A stretch of 64,000 bases of DNA from the NCBI RefSeq assembly GCF_011006175.1, contig NZ_CP048795.1:930001-994000 (forward strand), in the 5' to 3' direction. How positions within the stretch are numbered: position 1 is the first letter of the stretch; each line of letters starts with the position of its first letter. Below the pieces are notes generated by a model that made no database searches, was not told the origin of the DNA, and saw only the letters and a list, made by a program, of their open reading frames with translations. The position numbers and the translations under genes are program-made. Positions 33,194 to 41,949 of this stretch are shown here, piece after piece. Source of the stretch: Hydrogenobacter sp. T-8 (GTDB lineage: Bacteria > Aquificota > Aquificia > Aquificales > Aquificaceae).

Positions 33194-36100
33194 ATGCGTG
33201 TGGTAGGCTATCTTATACTCTTACTGCTTGCCCTGTACTTTCTTCTAATAAAACCCTATCTTTTGGCGAGGAACATAGAGATTGAGATAGAGGGGGTTGG
33301 ACTGAGCTTTGAGAGAGGGCTGAGCTTTAGGAATCTTCTCGTATACATACCTCTTAATGGGAGAACTTTTCATGTCTTTGTCAGCAACGGAGCTATAAGA
33401 CCATGGGATATTAAGGCTGGCGAGTTCAGTTTTATAGAAGTATCTAAAACCCCACCCTCTGACAAACCTTTTGACTATGACTTTGGACCTCTTATAGAAT
33501 TTGCAAGCAGGCTGAATCTTAGGGTAGACCAGCTGTACATTTCTACTAACTATATCCCTCATGGGGAGAGCCTTACCCTATTTATACCCAGAACCGAATT
33601 AAAAGCGGGTAAGGTCTATTCTACTGGATGGGCACAGGCTTACTGGCTACACCACAAGGACATATACCACATTGAAGTTTTTCTCAGGAAGGCTCACACG
33701 GAAGGTAGAAAGTTTGTATTGGAGCAAGCCCAAGTAAAAAGCGACCTCTATGAATTTAGCTTAAGGGGAGCATGGGAAGGAAGGAAGGGGGTCTTTGATG
33801 CAGAAGGATATATAGAGCCTATTCATAGGGAGAGCTTCTCTCTTATGAGGACTAAACTAAAGCTATCGGGAAGTCTAAGCTATACTCAAATAAGAGCAGG
33901 CTTTTCTGGGTCTGCGGAGGCTCTTGATATAAAAGATAGGAAAGAATTTAGAAATCTAAAGCTGGAAGGAGAATACCTCTGGAAATGGAGGGAAAAAAGC
34001 CAGCTTAAGGCGATAATAACAGATAGTTTCACCAAGGCAGAAGTTGACTATTCTCTAAAGGATGGAGTTTTGCACGCGGTGTTTAGAGGTTTACCAGTAG
34101 ACCATAGGCTTTTAGGTATAAACCAAAGATTGTCCACTATAGCCAGCGGTCAGCTTGAGCTTGACTTGAAGAAAAAACTCTTAAAACTACAGGCTTATTC
34201 ACCTATGGCAAAGTTTGAAGCTCAAGAGGTTATGGGCGTTAGCCTTAGGTTGACCCTCAACTATGAAGGAGTCCAGCGGGGAAACTTTGAGCTCTCCGTA
34301 GCTCAGCCTTTTTTACTTTCCGTAGGCGGTAGTTTCTACGGTAAAGACTTTACTGGAAGTGTAGAGCTTTTGGGATACAAACTAAGGCATGAGGACTTGT
34401 CCGCCATAGTTTCCTACAGCGGGTCTTTAAGGTTCCAGCAGGGTCAAGCCTATAGCTATGGCAGGGGAAGGCTTGAAAACCTGCTTGTGAGGGATATAAG
34501 CCTCGGAAGCACCAGCTATGACCTATTCCTTGAGGGGGATAGCTATAGGATAAGCCTCAGGGGAGAGGGTTATTCTCTTTCAGGTGCTGGTTCTTTAAAA
34601 AATAGAGATTTCTCTGGCAGTTTAAAACTTGAAAGTATGAACCTTTCATATGCAGATATTGATTTAGAATCTTTGAGAGGAATCATAGACCTCAAGGTGG
34701 GGGAGAACAGGGCATGGGGTTTTGGAAGGCTTGAGGGTAGGATTTTCAGAGAAGGTATTTCTTCTTGGGCTGGCATATCCTTTGAAGTGGAGAAAAGGGG
34801 AGAGCAGTTAAGGGGCAGTTTTAAAGGAGAACTAAGGGATGTAAAAGCCTTTCAGTTCTCTTACTCAGAGGGTAACTTTGAGGGAAGGGTAGAGGGTCAA
34901 AAGGTCTTCTTTTCCTTTGACCTCAAGGATGGGCTTGTGGGTAGGGGTTATTACGATTATAAGAATACATCCTACAGCCTTGAGGGTTCTCTCAAACATG
35001 TTCAGGGCAGCCTCTTGGTGGCTTCAGAATACCGCCTGAATGGCAAGGGCAGAGACTTGCATCTTGAAATTTCAGGCGATGGTAGATACAAAAACTACAG
35101 CTTTCCGCTGAATGCCAGCTTAAACATAAAGGAAGGCAGGCTTGAGGCTTTAATGAAGGGTTTTATCCTCAGGATGGGTATTGTTTTTCTTAAGGTGCCA
35201 GATGTGAAGGCGTACGGAAGCACAGAAAGTGGGAGCATAGAGGTTAATCCTATTACCGTGGGTATAGGACAAGAAATGCTGGCAAGGGTGGAGTTTCAAA
35301 GGGGAGAATATAAAGGCAAGACCCTTTCAATTAGAGGCAAGATGTATGGAGCTCTTGAAGGCTGGCTTGACTTTTCCTACAATGGAAAGCCAAGGCTCTC
35401 CTCCGAAGGTGTGCTTGACCTTGGCAAGCTTTTTTCTGTAATAAGGAGCAGAGTTCTTGCAGATGCGGAGGGTAAGGTATCTTACAGGCTCTCCTACACA
35501 GACAGCTTGAATTTGAAAGCAGGCTCTGAAAAGATAACCCTTAGGTCCAGATACCTTGCGGTGCCATTGTCTGGTGGGCTTGAAGTAATCTTTAGGGATA
35601 ATAGGCTTTCGGGCTTTGTAAGCCTAATTGGCAACCAGAGAACTTCCATCCTTGCAAACTTTACAGGCGACAATAAGTTTGCTCAGCTTAGCTTTGAGGT
35701 TTTGCAATTACCCTTATTATATAGAAACGATATTATTAGAACAAGCCTGTTTATCTCGGGTAAAGGTGTGCTAAGCTCCGATTATAAGAACTTGAGCATA
35801 AAAGGCGATTTTTACACCTCTGGGGTTATTAATCTACAGCGAATCAAAGGAAGGTCTGGGGAAACTCCCGAGGAGTATAAAAGGGTAAGCCTTGAGATTT
35901 CCCTTGCATCTTCTGAACCTTTGAGAGTTAACCTACCAGAGGGGTTTGTATATACGGACGTTTCCGCAAAGATAAAAGGCACTCTCTACGAGCCTGACTA
36001 TGTGGTGAATACTTACCTTAGAGGAGGTGCTCTAACATACTTTGAAAGGGAATTTTATGTAAAAAGGGGCGAGATAGCCTTTACCAGCAAAGACAGCCAA

Positions 36101-36589
36101 ATGGACCTCACCATAATAGCACCCACACCGGATTACAGCATTATCATTGACCTTAAAGGAAACCCCCAGTATCCAAAGGCGATAGTAAGGTCTGAGCCTC
36201 CCAGAGATACAAGAGAGGTGCTTACCACTTTGGTCCTCGGAGGTGCGGAAACAGAGGGGCTTATACCAGTGGGCGGTGCCCTTATAAGCCAGATACCGCA
36301 AATAAGCGGTCTCATAAAGGGTGCGAAAGGCATGACAGGTCTTGACATAAGGGTTCAAGTGTCACCATCTGTATCTCCCACAGGAGAAGTTGGGTTAAGT
36401 GCAACAATTTCCAAAGACTTAACTCAGAGAATAACTGTGGAACACAGGCAAAGCACTCTGAAAAACCCAAAGGAAACTTACACAGGCGGGGATGTAAAGC
36501 TCACACCCAACACTTCCATAGGTGGAAGATACTACTCAGACAGAACTCAAGAAGTAAGGGTTAGGTTGAGAAGGAAGTTTGACTTCTGA
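33194..36589 (+). CDS. tamB: TamB-type bridge protein (translocation/assembly module, DUF490)
   Basis: Large AsmA-like protein of 1131 residues anchored in the inner membrane (residues 5-22) with an extended beta-helical groove that carries phospholipid to the outer membrane or works with a BamA-family partner. The C-terminal DUF490/TamB domain is recognisable from about 930 (REFYVKRGEIAFTS, PRDTREVLTTLVLGGAE, LGGAETEGLIPVGGAL). No TamA paralogue is next to it; the only BamA-family gene in the window is bamA. Its end overlaps pgsA by 29 bp. Confidence 0.9.
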   Translation: MRVVGYLILLLLALYFLLIKPYLLARNIEIEIEGVGLSFERGLSFRNLLVYIPLNGRTFHVFVSNGAIRPWDIKAGEFSFIEVSKTPPSDKPFDYDFGPLIEFASRLNLRVDQLYISTNYIPHGESLTLFIPRTELKAGKVYSTGWAQAYWLHHKDIYHIEVFLRKAHTEGRKFVLEQAQVKSDLYEFSLRGAWEGRKGVFDAEGYIEPIHRESFSLMRTKLKLSGSLSYTQIRAGFSGSAEALDIKDRKEFRNLKLEGEYLWKWREKSQLKAIITDSFTKAEVDYSLKDGVLHAVFRGLPVDHRLLGINQRLSTIASGQLELDLKKKLLKLQAYSPMAKFEAQEVMGVSLRLTLNYEGVQRGNFELSVAQPFLLSVGGSFYGKDFTGSVELLGYKLRHEDLSAIVSYSGSLRFQQGQAYSYGRGRLENLLVRDISLGSTSYDLFLEGDSYRISLRGEGYSLSGAGSLKNRDFSGSLKLESMNLSYADIDLESLRGIIDLKVGENRAWGFGRLEGRIFREGISSWAGISFEVEKRGEQLRGSFKGELRDVKAFQFSYSEGNFEGRVEGQKVFFSFDLKDGLVGRGYYDYKNTSYSLEGSLKHVQGSLLVASEYRLNGKGRDLHLEISGDGRYKNYSFPLNASLNIKEGRLEALMKGFILRMGIVFLKVPDVKAYGSTESGSIEVNPITVGIGQEMLARVEFQRGEYKGKTLSIRGKMYGALEGWLDFSYNGKPRLSSEGVLDLGKLFSVIRSRVLADAEGKVSYRLSYTDSLNLKAGSEKITLRSRYLAVPLSGGLEVIFRDNRLSGFVSLIGNQRTSILANFTGDNKFAQLSFEVLQLPLLYRNDIIRTSLFISGKGVLSSDYKNLSIKGDFYTSGVINLQRIKGRSGETPEEYKRVSLEISLASSEPLRVNLPEGFVYTDVSAKIKGTLYEPDYVVNTYLRGGALTYFEREFYVKRGEIAFTSKDSQMDLTIIAPTPDYSIIIDLKGNPQYPKAIVRSEPPRDTREVLTTLVLGGAETEGLIPVGGALISQIPQISGLIKGAKGMTGLDIRVQVSPSVSPTGEVGLSATISKDLTQRITVEHRQSTLKNPKETYTGGDVKLTPNTSIGGRYYSDRTQEVRVRLRRKFDF

Positions 36590-37076
36590 GCCTTTTTAAC
36601 CCAGAGAAGGCGTAGTCTATCCACGAAAGGGAGAGCATAAGCACACTGACCCAAAGCATAAACTGAGAGGGAAAACCAACCAGACACAAAACAATAAAAA
36701 GCGATAGGATAAAGGTAAAAGCCTTACCTAAAAGCCTTGCGGGCGGAACGCTCCCATTTCTGCTGGTAAGGATAGCCCCTCCCACGAGGAGAAATAGGTC
36801 TCTTGCCAACACTGCGTAGAAGAAGGCTTTAGGTATCACCTGTAGCTTAAAGGTGCATACAATAAGCCCGCACAGGATCATTACCTTGTCCGCTACTGGG
36901 TCAAGCATCTTGCCAAGCTCTGTTTGAGCTCTTAACTTCCTTGCAAGGAATCCATCCAGAGCATCAGAAAGGGCAAGAGGAAGGAAAATAAGAACTAAAT
37001 AATCCTCCCCCACAAGGAGTAGCAGTGGGCTGAGTATTAACCTAAGAGAAGATAAGAGGTTTGGTAAGTTAGTCAA
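36561..37076 (-). CDS. pgsA: CDP-alcohol phosphatidyltransferase, probably PgsA
   Basis: Likely CDP-diacylglycerol-glycerol-3-phosphate 3-phosphatidyltransferase. The CDP-alcohol motif DGFLARKLRAQTELGKMLDP contains all the conserved Asp/Gly residues, with a further VAD. A TTG start at 37076 is preferred: it has AGAGGT 8 nt upstream and makes the protein begin (M)TNLPNLLSSLR as the family does. ATG codons at 37094 and 37103 would add 6 or 9 residues. It overlaps lnt by 8 bp. Confidence 0.88.
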   Translation of the reverse strand: MTNLPNLLSSLRLILSPLLLLVGEDYLVLIFLPLALSDALDGFLARKLRAQTELGKMLDPVADKVMILCGLIVCTFKLQVIPKAFFYAVLARDLFLLVGGAILTSRNGSVPPARLLGKAFTFILSLFIVLCLVGFPSQFMLWVSVLMLSLSWIDYAFSGLKRLRSQTSFST

Positions 37077-38430
37077 TAAGCAAGACCTCTCCATAAACAA
37101 CACCTCTTTTCATGTAGGGCATTCTTTCAAGAACCATGCCCATAGGGTCTATTATGCCCGTGTCTCCTGAGTTGTTTACCCAAAGCACATATTTACCCGT
37201 CTCCAACGTCCTTACCCTTGCCCAAAGGTAATGTTGGCTTACGCAGTCAGAATCCTTAAACCAGCCATCGTTGGTTAGAACCGCCATAAGGTTTGCCCCT
37301 TTGGAAAGATCCCTAACTAAACCGTAGTAGGCTACTTCAAAGCATATAGGCGTGGCTATCTTCATGTTTCCGTATTCTAAGGGTTTTAGGCTTTCTCCCG
37401 GAAAGTAGTCAAGCCCGCTTATGGCTGGGAAAAGCTCTTTTAGAAAGCCGAAGGGGAAGGGCATGTATTCTCCTATGGGAAAGAGTCTTATCTTGTCGTA
37501 TCTTTGGACTGCAATACCGTCTTTTAAAAGATAGGCGGAATTGTAAGGCTTTAGACCCTCCCTTATGTCAACAAGACCTACAAGAATAGGTGTCTTTTGA
37601 CTAAGTAGCCTTAGCTCAAAGTTGGCTTCATCGCTTTCCTCTGAGTAGAAAAAGTGAAAGGCGGACTCAGGAAGAACTACAAGGTCTACACCCTTCTTAT
37701 TGGCTTCTTCTATCAACTTAAGTATTTCTCTCGCATGTTTTCTGAAGGACTCTCTTTGGAGTTTATCTTCCTGAGGCACTGCAGTTTGCACGAGTGCAAC
37801 CTTTATGAGCTGTGCTTTCTCCATTACACGATTCTTTTCTTTTAGAGCCAAAAAGCCTATAAGCAGGAATAGTGCCCAAGCAAGGGAAATTAATTTTACC
37901 TTCCTATACAGGATAAAAAGGACTGTATACAGTAGAAAAAGGCTCTGAAGATAAACATTTGCATACAAAAGGCTGTGTTTTACGAGGGGTAAGTATACAG
38001 AGAGAGATCCCACAATAAGCCAAGGAAAGCCTCCGTAAGGAAAGTGTGAGCGGATAACTTCAAAAGACCCATACAAAAGAGGCAAAAACCACACATTATC
38101 TCTAAACAGCCTTTTCCACAACCAAAAGGGTAGATAAAATTGGTAGAGGCTAAGAAAAAAGGCAAAAAAACTGAAAAGCCCATAAGAAAGAACTGGGCTA
38201 ACGCCACCATAATCCACACTGGCAATGTTAGCGCACCTTAAGGAAAGAAAGAAGAAAACAAAGCCTGAAAGAAGCCAGTAGAGCCCAAACCTTATACGGA
38301 AAAGAAGCATAAAGGCTGGCAGGACAAAGAACCAAAGTTCATACTTAGAAAAGGGCAGGTACAGTAAAAAGCCTGTCAAAAAAGCCAGAGCTACCTGCCT
38401 GATGACAGACTTATCAACACTATTCCACAT
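37069..38430 (-). CDS. lnt: Apolipoprotein N-acyltransferase
   Basis: Adds the third acyl chain to lipoproteins in the inner membrane. An N-terminal membrane domain of about 7-8 spans is followed by a nitrilase domain with the Glu-Lys-Cys triad: VVLPESAF, YDKIRLFPIGEYMPF and TPICFEVAYYG. The start is uncertain because it lies inside the upstream EamA gene. ATG 38430 is taken; 38463 is also in frame. Predicted lipoproteins in this window (DsbC-like, thioredoxin-like) would be substrates. Confidence 0.93.
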   Translation of the reverse strand: MWNSVDKSVIRQVALAFLTGFLLYLPFSKYELWFFVLPAFMLLFRIRFGLYWLLSGFVFFFLSLRCANIASVDYGGVSPVLSYGLFSFFAFFLSLYQFYLPFWLWKRLFRDNVWFLPLLYGSFEVIRSHFPYGGFPWLIVGSLSVYLPLVKHSLLYANVYLQSLFLLYTVLFILYRKVKLISLAWALFLLIGFLALKEKNRVMEKAQLIKVALVQTAVPQEDKLQRESFRKHAREILKLIEEANKKGVDLVVLPESAFHFFYSEESDEANFELRLLSQKTPILVGLVDIREGLKPYNSAYLLKDGIAVQRYDKIRLFPIGEYMPFPFGFLKELFPAISGLDYFPGESLKPLEYGNMKIATPICFEVAYYGLVRDLSKGANLMAVLTNDGWFKDSDCVSQHYLWARVRTLETGKYVLWVNNSGDTGIIDPMGMVLERMPYMKRGVVYGEVLLID

Positions 38431-38816
38431 ACCACCAAGAGTATACCAAAGGCTCTCAGCCAACTGAAGGGTTCACCAAGAAGGATAAAGGCGATAAGAG
38501 AACCCCATAGAGGCGAGGTAGAGGCTATGGGAGCTACTACAGACACATTTCCACGCTTGACAGCCTCAAAGAAGAAGAATAGCCCTAGAAAACCTGACAT
38601 TATACCACCTGCTACTATGAGCATTACTTCCCTAAGTGGATAATTCAACTTCATTCCCGTGATAACTGTAATCACAAAGGCGAGCAAGAAGGCGGAAAGG
38701 TTATGAAAAACTAAGGCACTTATTGGATGTATATCGCCTCTCAGACCAAGTTTAAAAAGCACCGGAGCTGTTCCCCACATCAGGCTTGCAAGAATTGCAA
38801 AAAACACGCTTTTCAT
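38391..38816 (-). CDS. Small EamA/DMT-type membrane transporter
   Basis: A 141-residue protein with four hydrophobic helices, equal to one half of a normal ten-helix EamA exporter and so probably a dimer like EmrE-type proteins. Typical pieces are LMWGTAPVLFKLGL at the N-terminus and SVVAPIASTSPLWGSLIAFILLGE in the third to fourth helices. Substrate unknown. It overlaps lnt by about 40 bp, suggesting coupling. Confidence 0.85.
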   Translation of the reverse strand: MKSVFFAILASLMWGTAPVLFKLGLRGDIHPISALVFHNLSAFLLAFVITVITGMKLNYPLREVMLIVAGGIMSGFLGLFFFFEAVKRGNVSVVAPIASTSPLWGSLIAFILLGEPFSWLRAFGILLVVCGIVLISLSSGR

Positions 38817-38846
38817 GTTTAAAATCCTTAAAAATCCTCTTGCATC

Positions 38847-38874
38847 TTGACTTGACTTGGTATATCATTATAAA
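38847..38874 (+). promoter_or_regulatory. Promoter of the HU gene
   Basis: TTGACT (38847-38852), 16 nt, TATAAA (38869-38874), followed by a leader of about 25 nt with GGAGGGA before the ATG. A second overlapping TTGACT starts at 38852. Confidence 0.65.
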
Positions 38875-38905
38875 CTGCTAAAAAACTTTGTAAGGAGGGA
38901 ATGCC

Positions 38906-39178
38906 ATGACCAAAGCTGAGCTTGTTTCAGCCATAGCCAAAGGGGCAGGTATTACCAAGAAGCAGGCTGATGCTGCCCTCAAATCTGCCATTCAGGCTGT
39001 CTCTGGAGCCCTCAAGAAGGGTGAAAGAGTTGCAGTGCCAGGGTTCGGAATATTTACTGTCCGGACAAGGGCAGAAAGGAAAGGCCGCAACCCAAGGACT
39101 GGTGCGGAGATAAAGATACCAGCCAGAAAGGTGGTCACTTTCAGACCTGCAAAGGAGCTCAGAGAGTCTGTAAAGTAA
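38906..39178 (+). CDS. hup: DNA-binding protein HU
   Basis: Histone-like nucleoid protein that bends and protects DNA. At 90 residues it has the full HU/IHF fold: MTKAELVSAIAKGAGITKKQ, then VPGFGIFTVRTRAERKGRNP with the beta-arm Pro, and FRPAKELRESV at the end. Strong ribosome-binding site (AAGGAGGGA). Monocistronic, with a hairpin just downstream. Confidence 0.96.
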   Translation: MTKAELVSAIAKGAGITKKQADAALKSAIQAVSGALKKGERVAVPGFGIFTVRTRAERKGRNPRTGAEIKIPARKVVTFRPAKELRESVK

Positions 39179-39184
39179 CTGCTG

Positions 39185-39202
39185 GCGGGGCATCCGCCCC
39201 GC
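39185..39202 (+). terminator. Intrinsic terminator of the HU gene
   Basis: A perfect 7-bp GC stem (GCGGGGC, loop ATCC, GCCCCGC) followed by TTCCTTT. The U tract is imperfect. It ends 7 nt before the rsmE start, where a ribosome-binding site would normally be. Confidence 0.65.
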
Positions 39203-39209
39203 TTCCTTT

Positions 39210-39911
39210 ATGGAAAGGTTAATATGCAGTGGTAAGGAGGGAGATTTTTTAGTTGTAGGTGGGCAAGAGTTTAATCACCTTAAAGCCTTAAGAGTTAAAA
39301 AAGGAGACAGGCTTGAGGTTTTTTGTGAAGGTAGGTTATTCTTAAGCGTCCTTTTGTCTATTGAAAAAGGCTACGCCCTCTGCAAGCCCTTGGAAGAGAT
39401 AAACATTCCTCTGCCAAAGCCAGAGGTAAATCTATATCAGTGTATACCAGTGGAACTAAGACTTATGGAGGAAGTAATAGACAGGGCAAGCCAGACAGGG
39501 GCAAACTTGCTCATACCTGTAGTATGTAAAAGAGGTTTCCAAAAGTTAAGTATTGTTGAAGAGAAAATGGAAAGATGGAAAAAACTGAGCCTTGCCTCTT
39601 TTAAGCAATGCAGAAGACCAAAACCTATGGAGATAAGTAGACCCATAAGGCTATCTGAGATAGAAGCCAAAGAAGAATTAGCTCTTGTGCTTGATAACTT
39701 CTCCGCAGAGGCTGATATAAAAAGCCTTGACCTGACCAAAAGAAGCTACGGTGTGCTGGTGGGTCCTGAGGGTGGTCTGTCTATTGAAGAGGTGGAGTTT
39801 CTAAAAAGCAAGGGCTTTAAGCCTCTTTTTCTTAAACCTTACATACTAAGGACTGAAATGGCTGGGGCTGTGGCAACTGCTCTTATAATGAACCTTGCAG
39901 GAAAGGATTGA
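39210..39911 (+). CDS. rsmE: 16S rRNA (uracil-1498-N3)-methyltransferase
   Basis: SPOUT-class RNA methyltransferase. The N-terminal PUA-like domain (HLKALRVKKGDRLEVF) precedes the knotted SAM-binding domain with VGPEGGLSIEEVEFL and ILRTEMAGAVATALI. Length 233. There is no ribosome-binding site, because the terminator-like hairpin of hup lies directly upstream. The start is kept because it gives the family N-terminus. The tRNA-His promoter overlaps its last codons. Confidence 0.93.
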   Translation: MERLICSGKEGDFLVVGGQEFNHLKALRVKKGDRLEVFCEGRLFLSVLLSIEKGYALCKPLEEINIPLPKPEVNLYQCIPVELRLMEEVIDRASQTGANLLIPVVCKRGFQKLSIVEEKMERWKKLSLASFKQCRRPKPMEISRPIRLSEIEAKEELALVLDNFSAEADIKSLDLTKRSYGVLVGPEGGLSIEEVEFLKSKGFKPLFLKPYILRTEMAGAVATALIMNLAGKD

Positions 39912-39923
39912 GGGGATTATAAT
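39895..39923 (+). promoter_or_regulatory. Promoter of tRNA-His
   Basis: TTGCAG (39895-39900), 17 nt, TATAAT (39918-39923). Transcription would start a few bases before the tRNA at 39934. The -35 lies inside rsmE. Confidence 0.65.
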
Positions 39924-39933
39924 AAAAGGATTA

Positions 39934-40010
39934 GGAGAGCGTAGCTCAGCTGGCAGAGCAGTGGACTGTGGATCCACGGGTCGCGGGTTCGACTCCCGTC
40001 GCTCTCCCCA
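39934..40010 (+). tRNA. tRNA-His (anticodon GTG), CCA encoded
   Basis: Cloverleaf with the extra G(-1) at 39934, acceptor GAGAGCG pairing with CGCTCTC, U8, anticodon loop CTGTGGA (GTG at 39968-39970), T loop GTTCGACTC, discriminator C at 40007 and an encoded CCA at 40008-40010. The G(-1):C73 pair is the histidine identity feature. Confidence 0.97.
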
Positions 40011-40013
40011 TGT

Positions 40014-40019
40014 TATAAT
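40014..40019 (+). promoter_or_regulatory. -10 box of the epmA-like gene, leaderless arrangement
   Basis: TATAAT begins 4 nt after the tRNA-His CCA and ends 7 nt before the ATG at 40027. The -35 region would fall inside the tRNA gene and is not consensus. Confidence 0.45.
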
Positions 40020-40026
40020 CCTTTGG

Positions 40027-40896
40027 ATGGTTTTTGAGTGGTCTGAGTTTATCCAGAAGGTAAGGGAATTCTTTAAGGGAAAGGGTTACATTGAAGTTCA
40101 TACACCTGTGCTTCTTGAGTTTCCCAACATTGACCTAAATGTTGACCCCATAGAGCTTAAGGTAATAGAATGCGGTAAGGAAAAAACTCTGTGGCTTCAG
40201 ACCTCGCCAGAGTTTCCTATGAAAAAGCTACTCTCAAAGTACAAAAAGGACATATTTCAGATAGCCAAGGTCTTTAGAAATAACGAGTGCGGAAGGCTCA
40301 ACAAGATAGAGTTTACCATGCTTGAGTGGTATAAAGTTGGTGCGGACTACAGTTATCTCATGAGGGAGATAGCTGAATTGCTTGAGTTTTTGGGAATCTC
40401 AAAGGAATACAAGACCACAAGGCTTGAGCATGCCTTTGAGGAGTATGCGGGCGTGGTGCTTTCCGAGGATGAGGAGATATTCAAAAACAACCTACTTGCC
40501 TACGGTTATGAATTTGACGATAAAGAGGACTGGGAAAGTCTCTTTTTCAGAATATATGTGGATGTAGAAAGAAATCTTGGCAGAGAAAAGCCTGAGTTTA
40601 TAACCCATTTCCCTCAGAGGCTAAGCTCTTATGCAAAGGTGGTAGATGGTTATGCGGAGAGGTTTGAGCTATATATAAAGGGCATAGAGATAGCCAACGG
40701 CTGGACAGAAGAAACAAAACCTGAGGAGATAAGAAGAAGGATGGAAGACTTCAGAAGAAGCAGGAACCTGCCGTTGGACGAGGAGCTTCTTAGTGCCTAC
40801 AAAGACTTTCCTCCCTGTGCGGGCTGTTCCATAGGACTTGAGAGACTTTTTATGGTTTATAAGGGACTTAACAGCCTTGATGAGATATACTTTTAA
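40027..40896 (+). CDS. epmA: EpmA/GenX-type lysyl-tRNA-synthetase-like ligase
   Basis: Class II synthetase catalytic domain without an anticodon-binding domain, 289 residues. Homologues (EpmA/PoxA) attach beta-lysine to elongation factor P. Motif 2 is FRNNECGRLNKIEFTMLEWY and motif 3 is GCSIGLERLFMVY. The longer in-frame reading upstream would pass through tRNA-His and is rejected. EF-P and the aminomutase EpmB are not in this window, so the target is inferred from the family. Confidence 0.88.
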   Translation: MVFEWSEFIQKVREFFKGKGYIEVHTPVLLEFPNIDLNVDPIELKVIECGKEKTLWLQTSPEFPMKKLLSKYKKDIFQIAKVFRNNECGRLNKIEFTMLEWYKVGADYSYLMREIAELLEFLGISKEYKTTRLEHAFEEYAGVVLSEDEEIFKNNLLAYGYEFDDKEDWESLFFRIYVDVERNLGREKPEFITHFPQRLSSYAKVVDGYAERFELYIKGIEIANGWTEETKPEEIRRRMEDFRRSRNLPLDEELLSAYKDFPPCAGCSIGLERLFMVYKGLNSLDEIYF

Positions 40897-40898
40897 GC

Positions 40899-41105
40899 AT
40901 GGCATACAGGTGCATGGTAATTTCCCTTGAGGGCGACGATAGAGAGATAACCGCAAAGCTCAACGAGGTTCTATCCACAATAGAGCAGGAAGGCGGAGAA
41001 GTGCTTGATGTGGAGACAAGCCTTGCAAGAGAGCATGGTATAGATGGCTTTGTGGTGCTATACACTATAAAATACAGGGCTCTCAGGGAGATAACGGAGG
41101 AATGA
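40899..41105 (+). CDS. Small conserved hypothetical protein
   Basis: A 68-residue protein (MAYRCMVISLEGDDREITAK at the N-terminus) with a predicted beta-alpha-beta pattern that recalls small Cse60-like proteins. That similarity is weak. TATACT ends 7 nt before the ATG, and the gene overlaps the next by 4 bp, so it is likely real and coupled to the DUF167 gene. Confidence 0.65.
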   Translation: MAYRCMVISLEGDDREITAKLNEVLSTIEQEGGEVLDVETSLAREHGIDGFVVLYTIKYRALREITEE

Positions 41106-41326
41106 TTTTTAAGGTAAAAGCCAGGCCTGGGTCAAAGGTAGAATATGTGAAAGAGGTAGAAAAAGACCTATACGAAGTTGCGGTCAAAGACCCACCAGAG
41201 GGGGGAAAAGCCAACGAAAGAATAAGAGAACTACTGGCAAAGCACTTTGGAGTTTCAAAGTCAAAGATAAAACTCCTAAGAGGCTCTACCTCAAGGCTTA
41301 AGGTTTTTGAGGTCATCAAAGATTAG
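41102..41326 (+). CDS. DUF167 (YggU-family) protein
   Basis: 74-residue member of the YggU/DUF167 family, whose function is unknown. Family signatures: VKARPGSKVEYV at the N-terminus, KDPPEGGKANERIRELLA in the middle, then SKIKLLRGSTSRLK. It has a GGAGGA site before its ATG and shares ATGA with the gene upstream. The last 4 bp overlap the convergent gph gene. Confidence 0.9.
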   Translation: MIFKVKARPGSKVEYVKEVEKDLYEVAVKDPPEGGKANERIRELLAKHFGVSKSKIKLLRGSTSRLKVFEVIKD

Positions 41327-41949
41327 AAAAATTTGGCTAAATCCAAAGGGTTTTGTAGCTCAAAATCTGGAACTTCCTCTTGGACTTTAACATACCCCCA
41401 CTGGGCAAGACCCCTTTTTACGCCTGCGAGCCTGCCTGCCCTTAGGTCTGCCTCCGTATCTCCCACTATAATAGCTTTTGAAGGCAGAGTATCAACACGT
41501 CTCAAGGCTTCCAACACGGGTAAAGGTGAAGGCTTTTTCTCTGAAAGAGTGTCCCCTCCAATCACCGCTGAAAAATACTCTGCCATGCCAAGCTTCTGAA
41601 GAATGGCCTTAGAAAGGCTTTCCATCTTGTTGGTAACCACCGCAAGCTTTATCCCCCTAACCTTTGCCTCTTCAAGAAGTTCCCTTATACCTTCAAAAGG
41701 CTGGGTGTATATGACGGGATCTTTCATATAATACTCTCTAAAGACCATTAAGGCTCTTTCAAGAAGACCATCTTGGAAAAACCTCCTTAGAAGTTCTCTT
41801 GCCCCTCCTCCCACCATATGCTTGACCTCTTCTATGTCCACCTCCTGCCTTTTAAAGTCCCTTAATGTCCTATTTAGATGTATGCCTATATCCTTGTAAG
41901 AGTCTATAAGCGTGCCATCTAAGTCAAAGAGTATGGCTTTTATATGCAT
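41323..41949 (-). CDS. gph: HAD-family phosphatase, probably phosphoglycolate phosphatase
   Basis: Haloacid dehalogenase fold, 208 residues. Motif I FDLDGTLIDSYKD supplies the nucleophile Asp, motif II is VVTNK, and motifs III and IV appear as KPSPLP and IVGDTEADLRAG. Substrate assignment to 2-phosphoglycolate rests on overall resemblance to Gph. It overlaps the thioredoxin-like lipoprotein gene by 10 bp and follows it in transcription. Confidence 0.88.
   Translation of the reverse strand: MHIKAILFDLDGTLIDSYKDIGIHLNRTLRDFKRQEVDIEEVKHMVGGGARELLRRFFQDGLLERALMVFREYYMKDPVIYTQPFEGIRELLEEAKVRGIKLAVVTNKMESLSKAILQKLGMAEYFSAVIGGDTLSEKKPSPLPVLEALRRVDTLPSKAIIVGDTEADLRAGRLAGVKRGLAQWGYVKVQEEVPDFELQNPLDLAKFF

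Noticed and set aside
39895-40026. 44-codon upstream extension of the epmA-like gene
   Set aside because: It would run straight through tRNA-His, and the family N-terminus begins at 40027.
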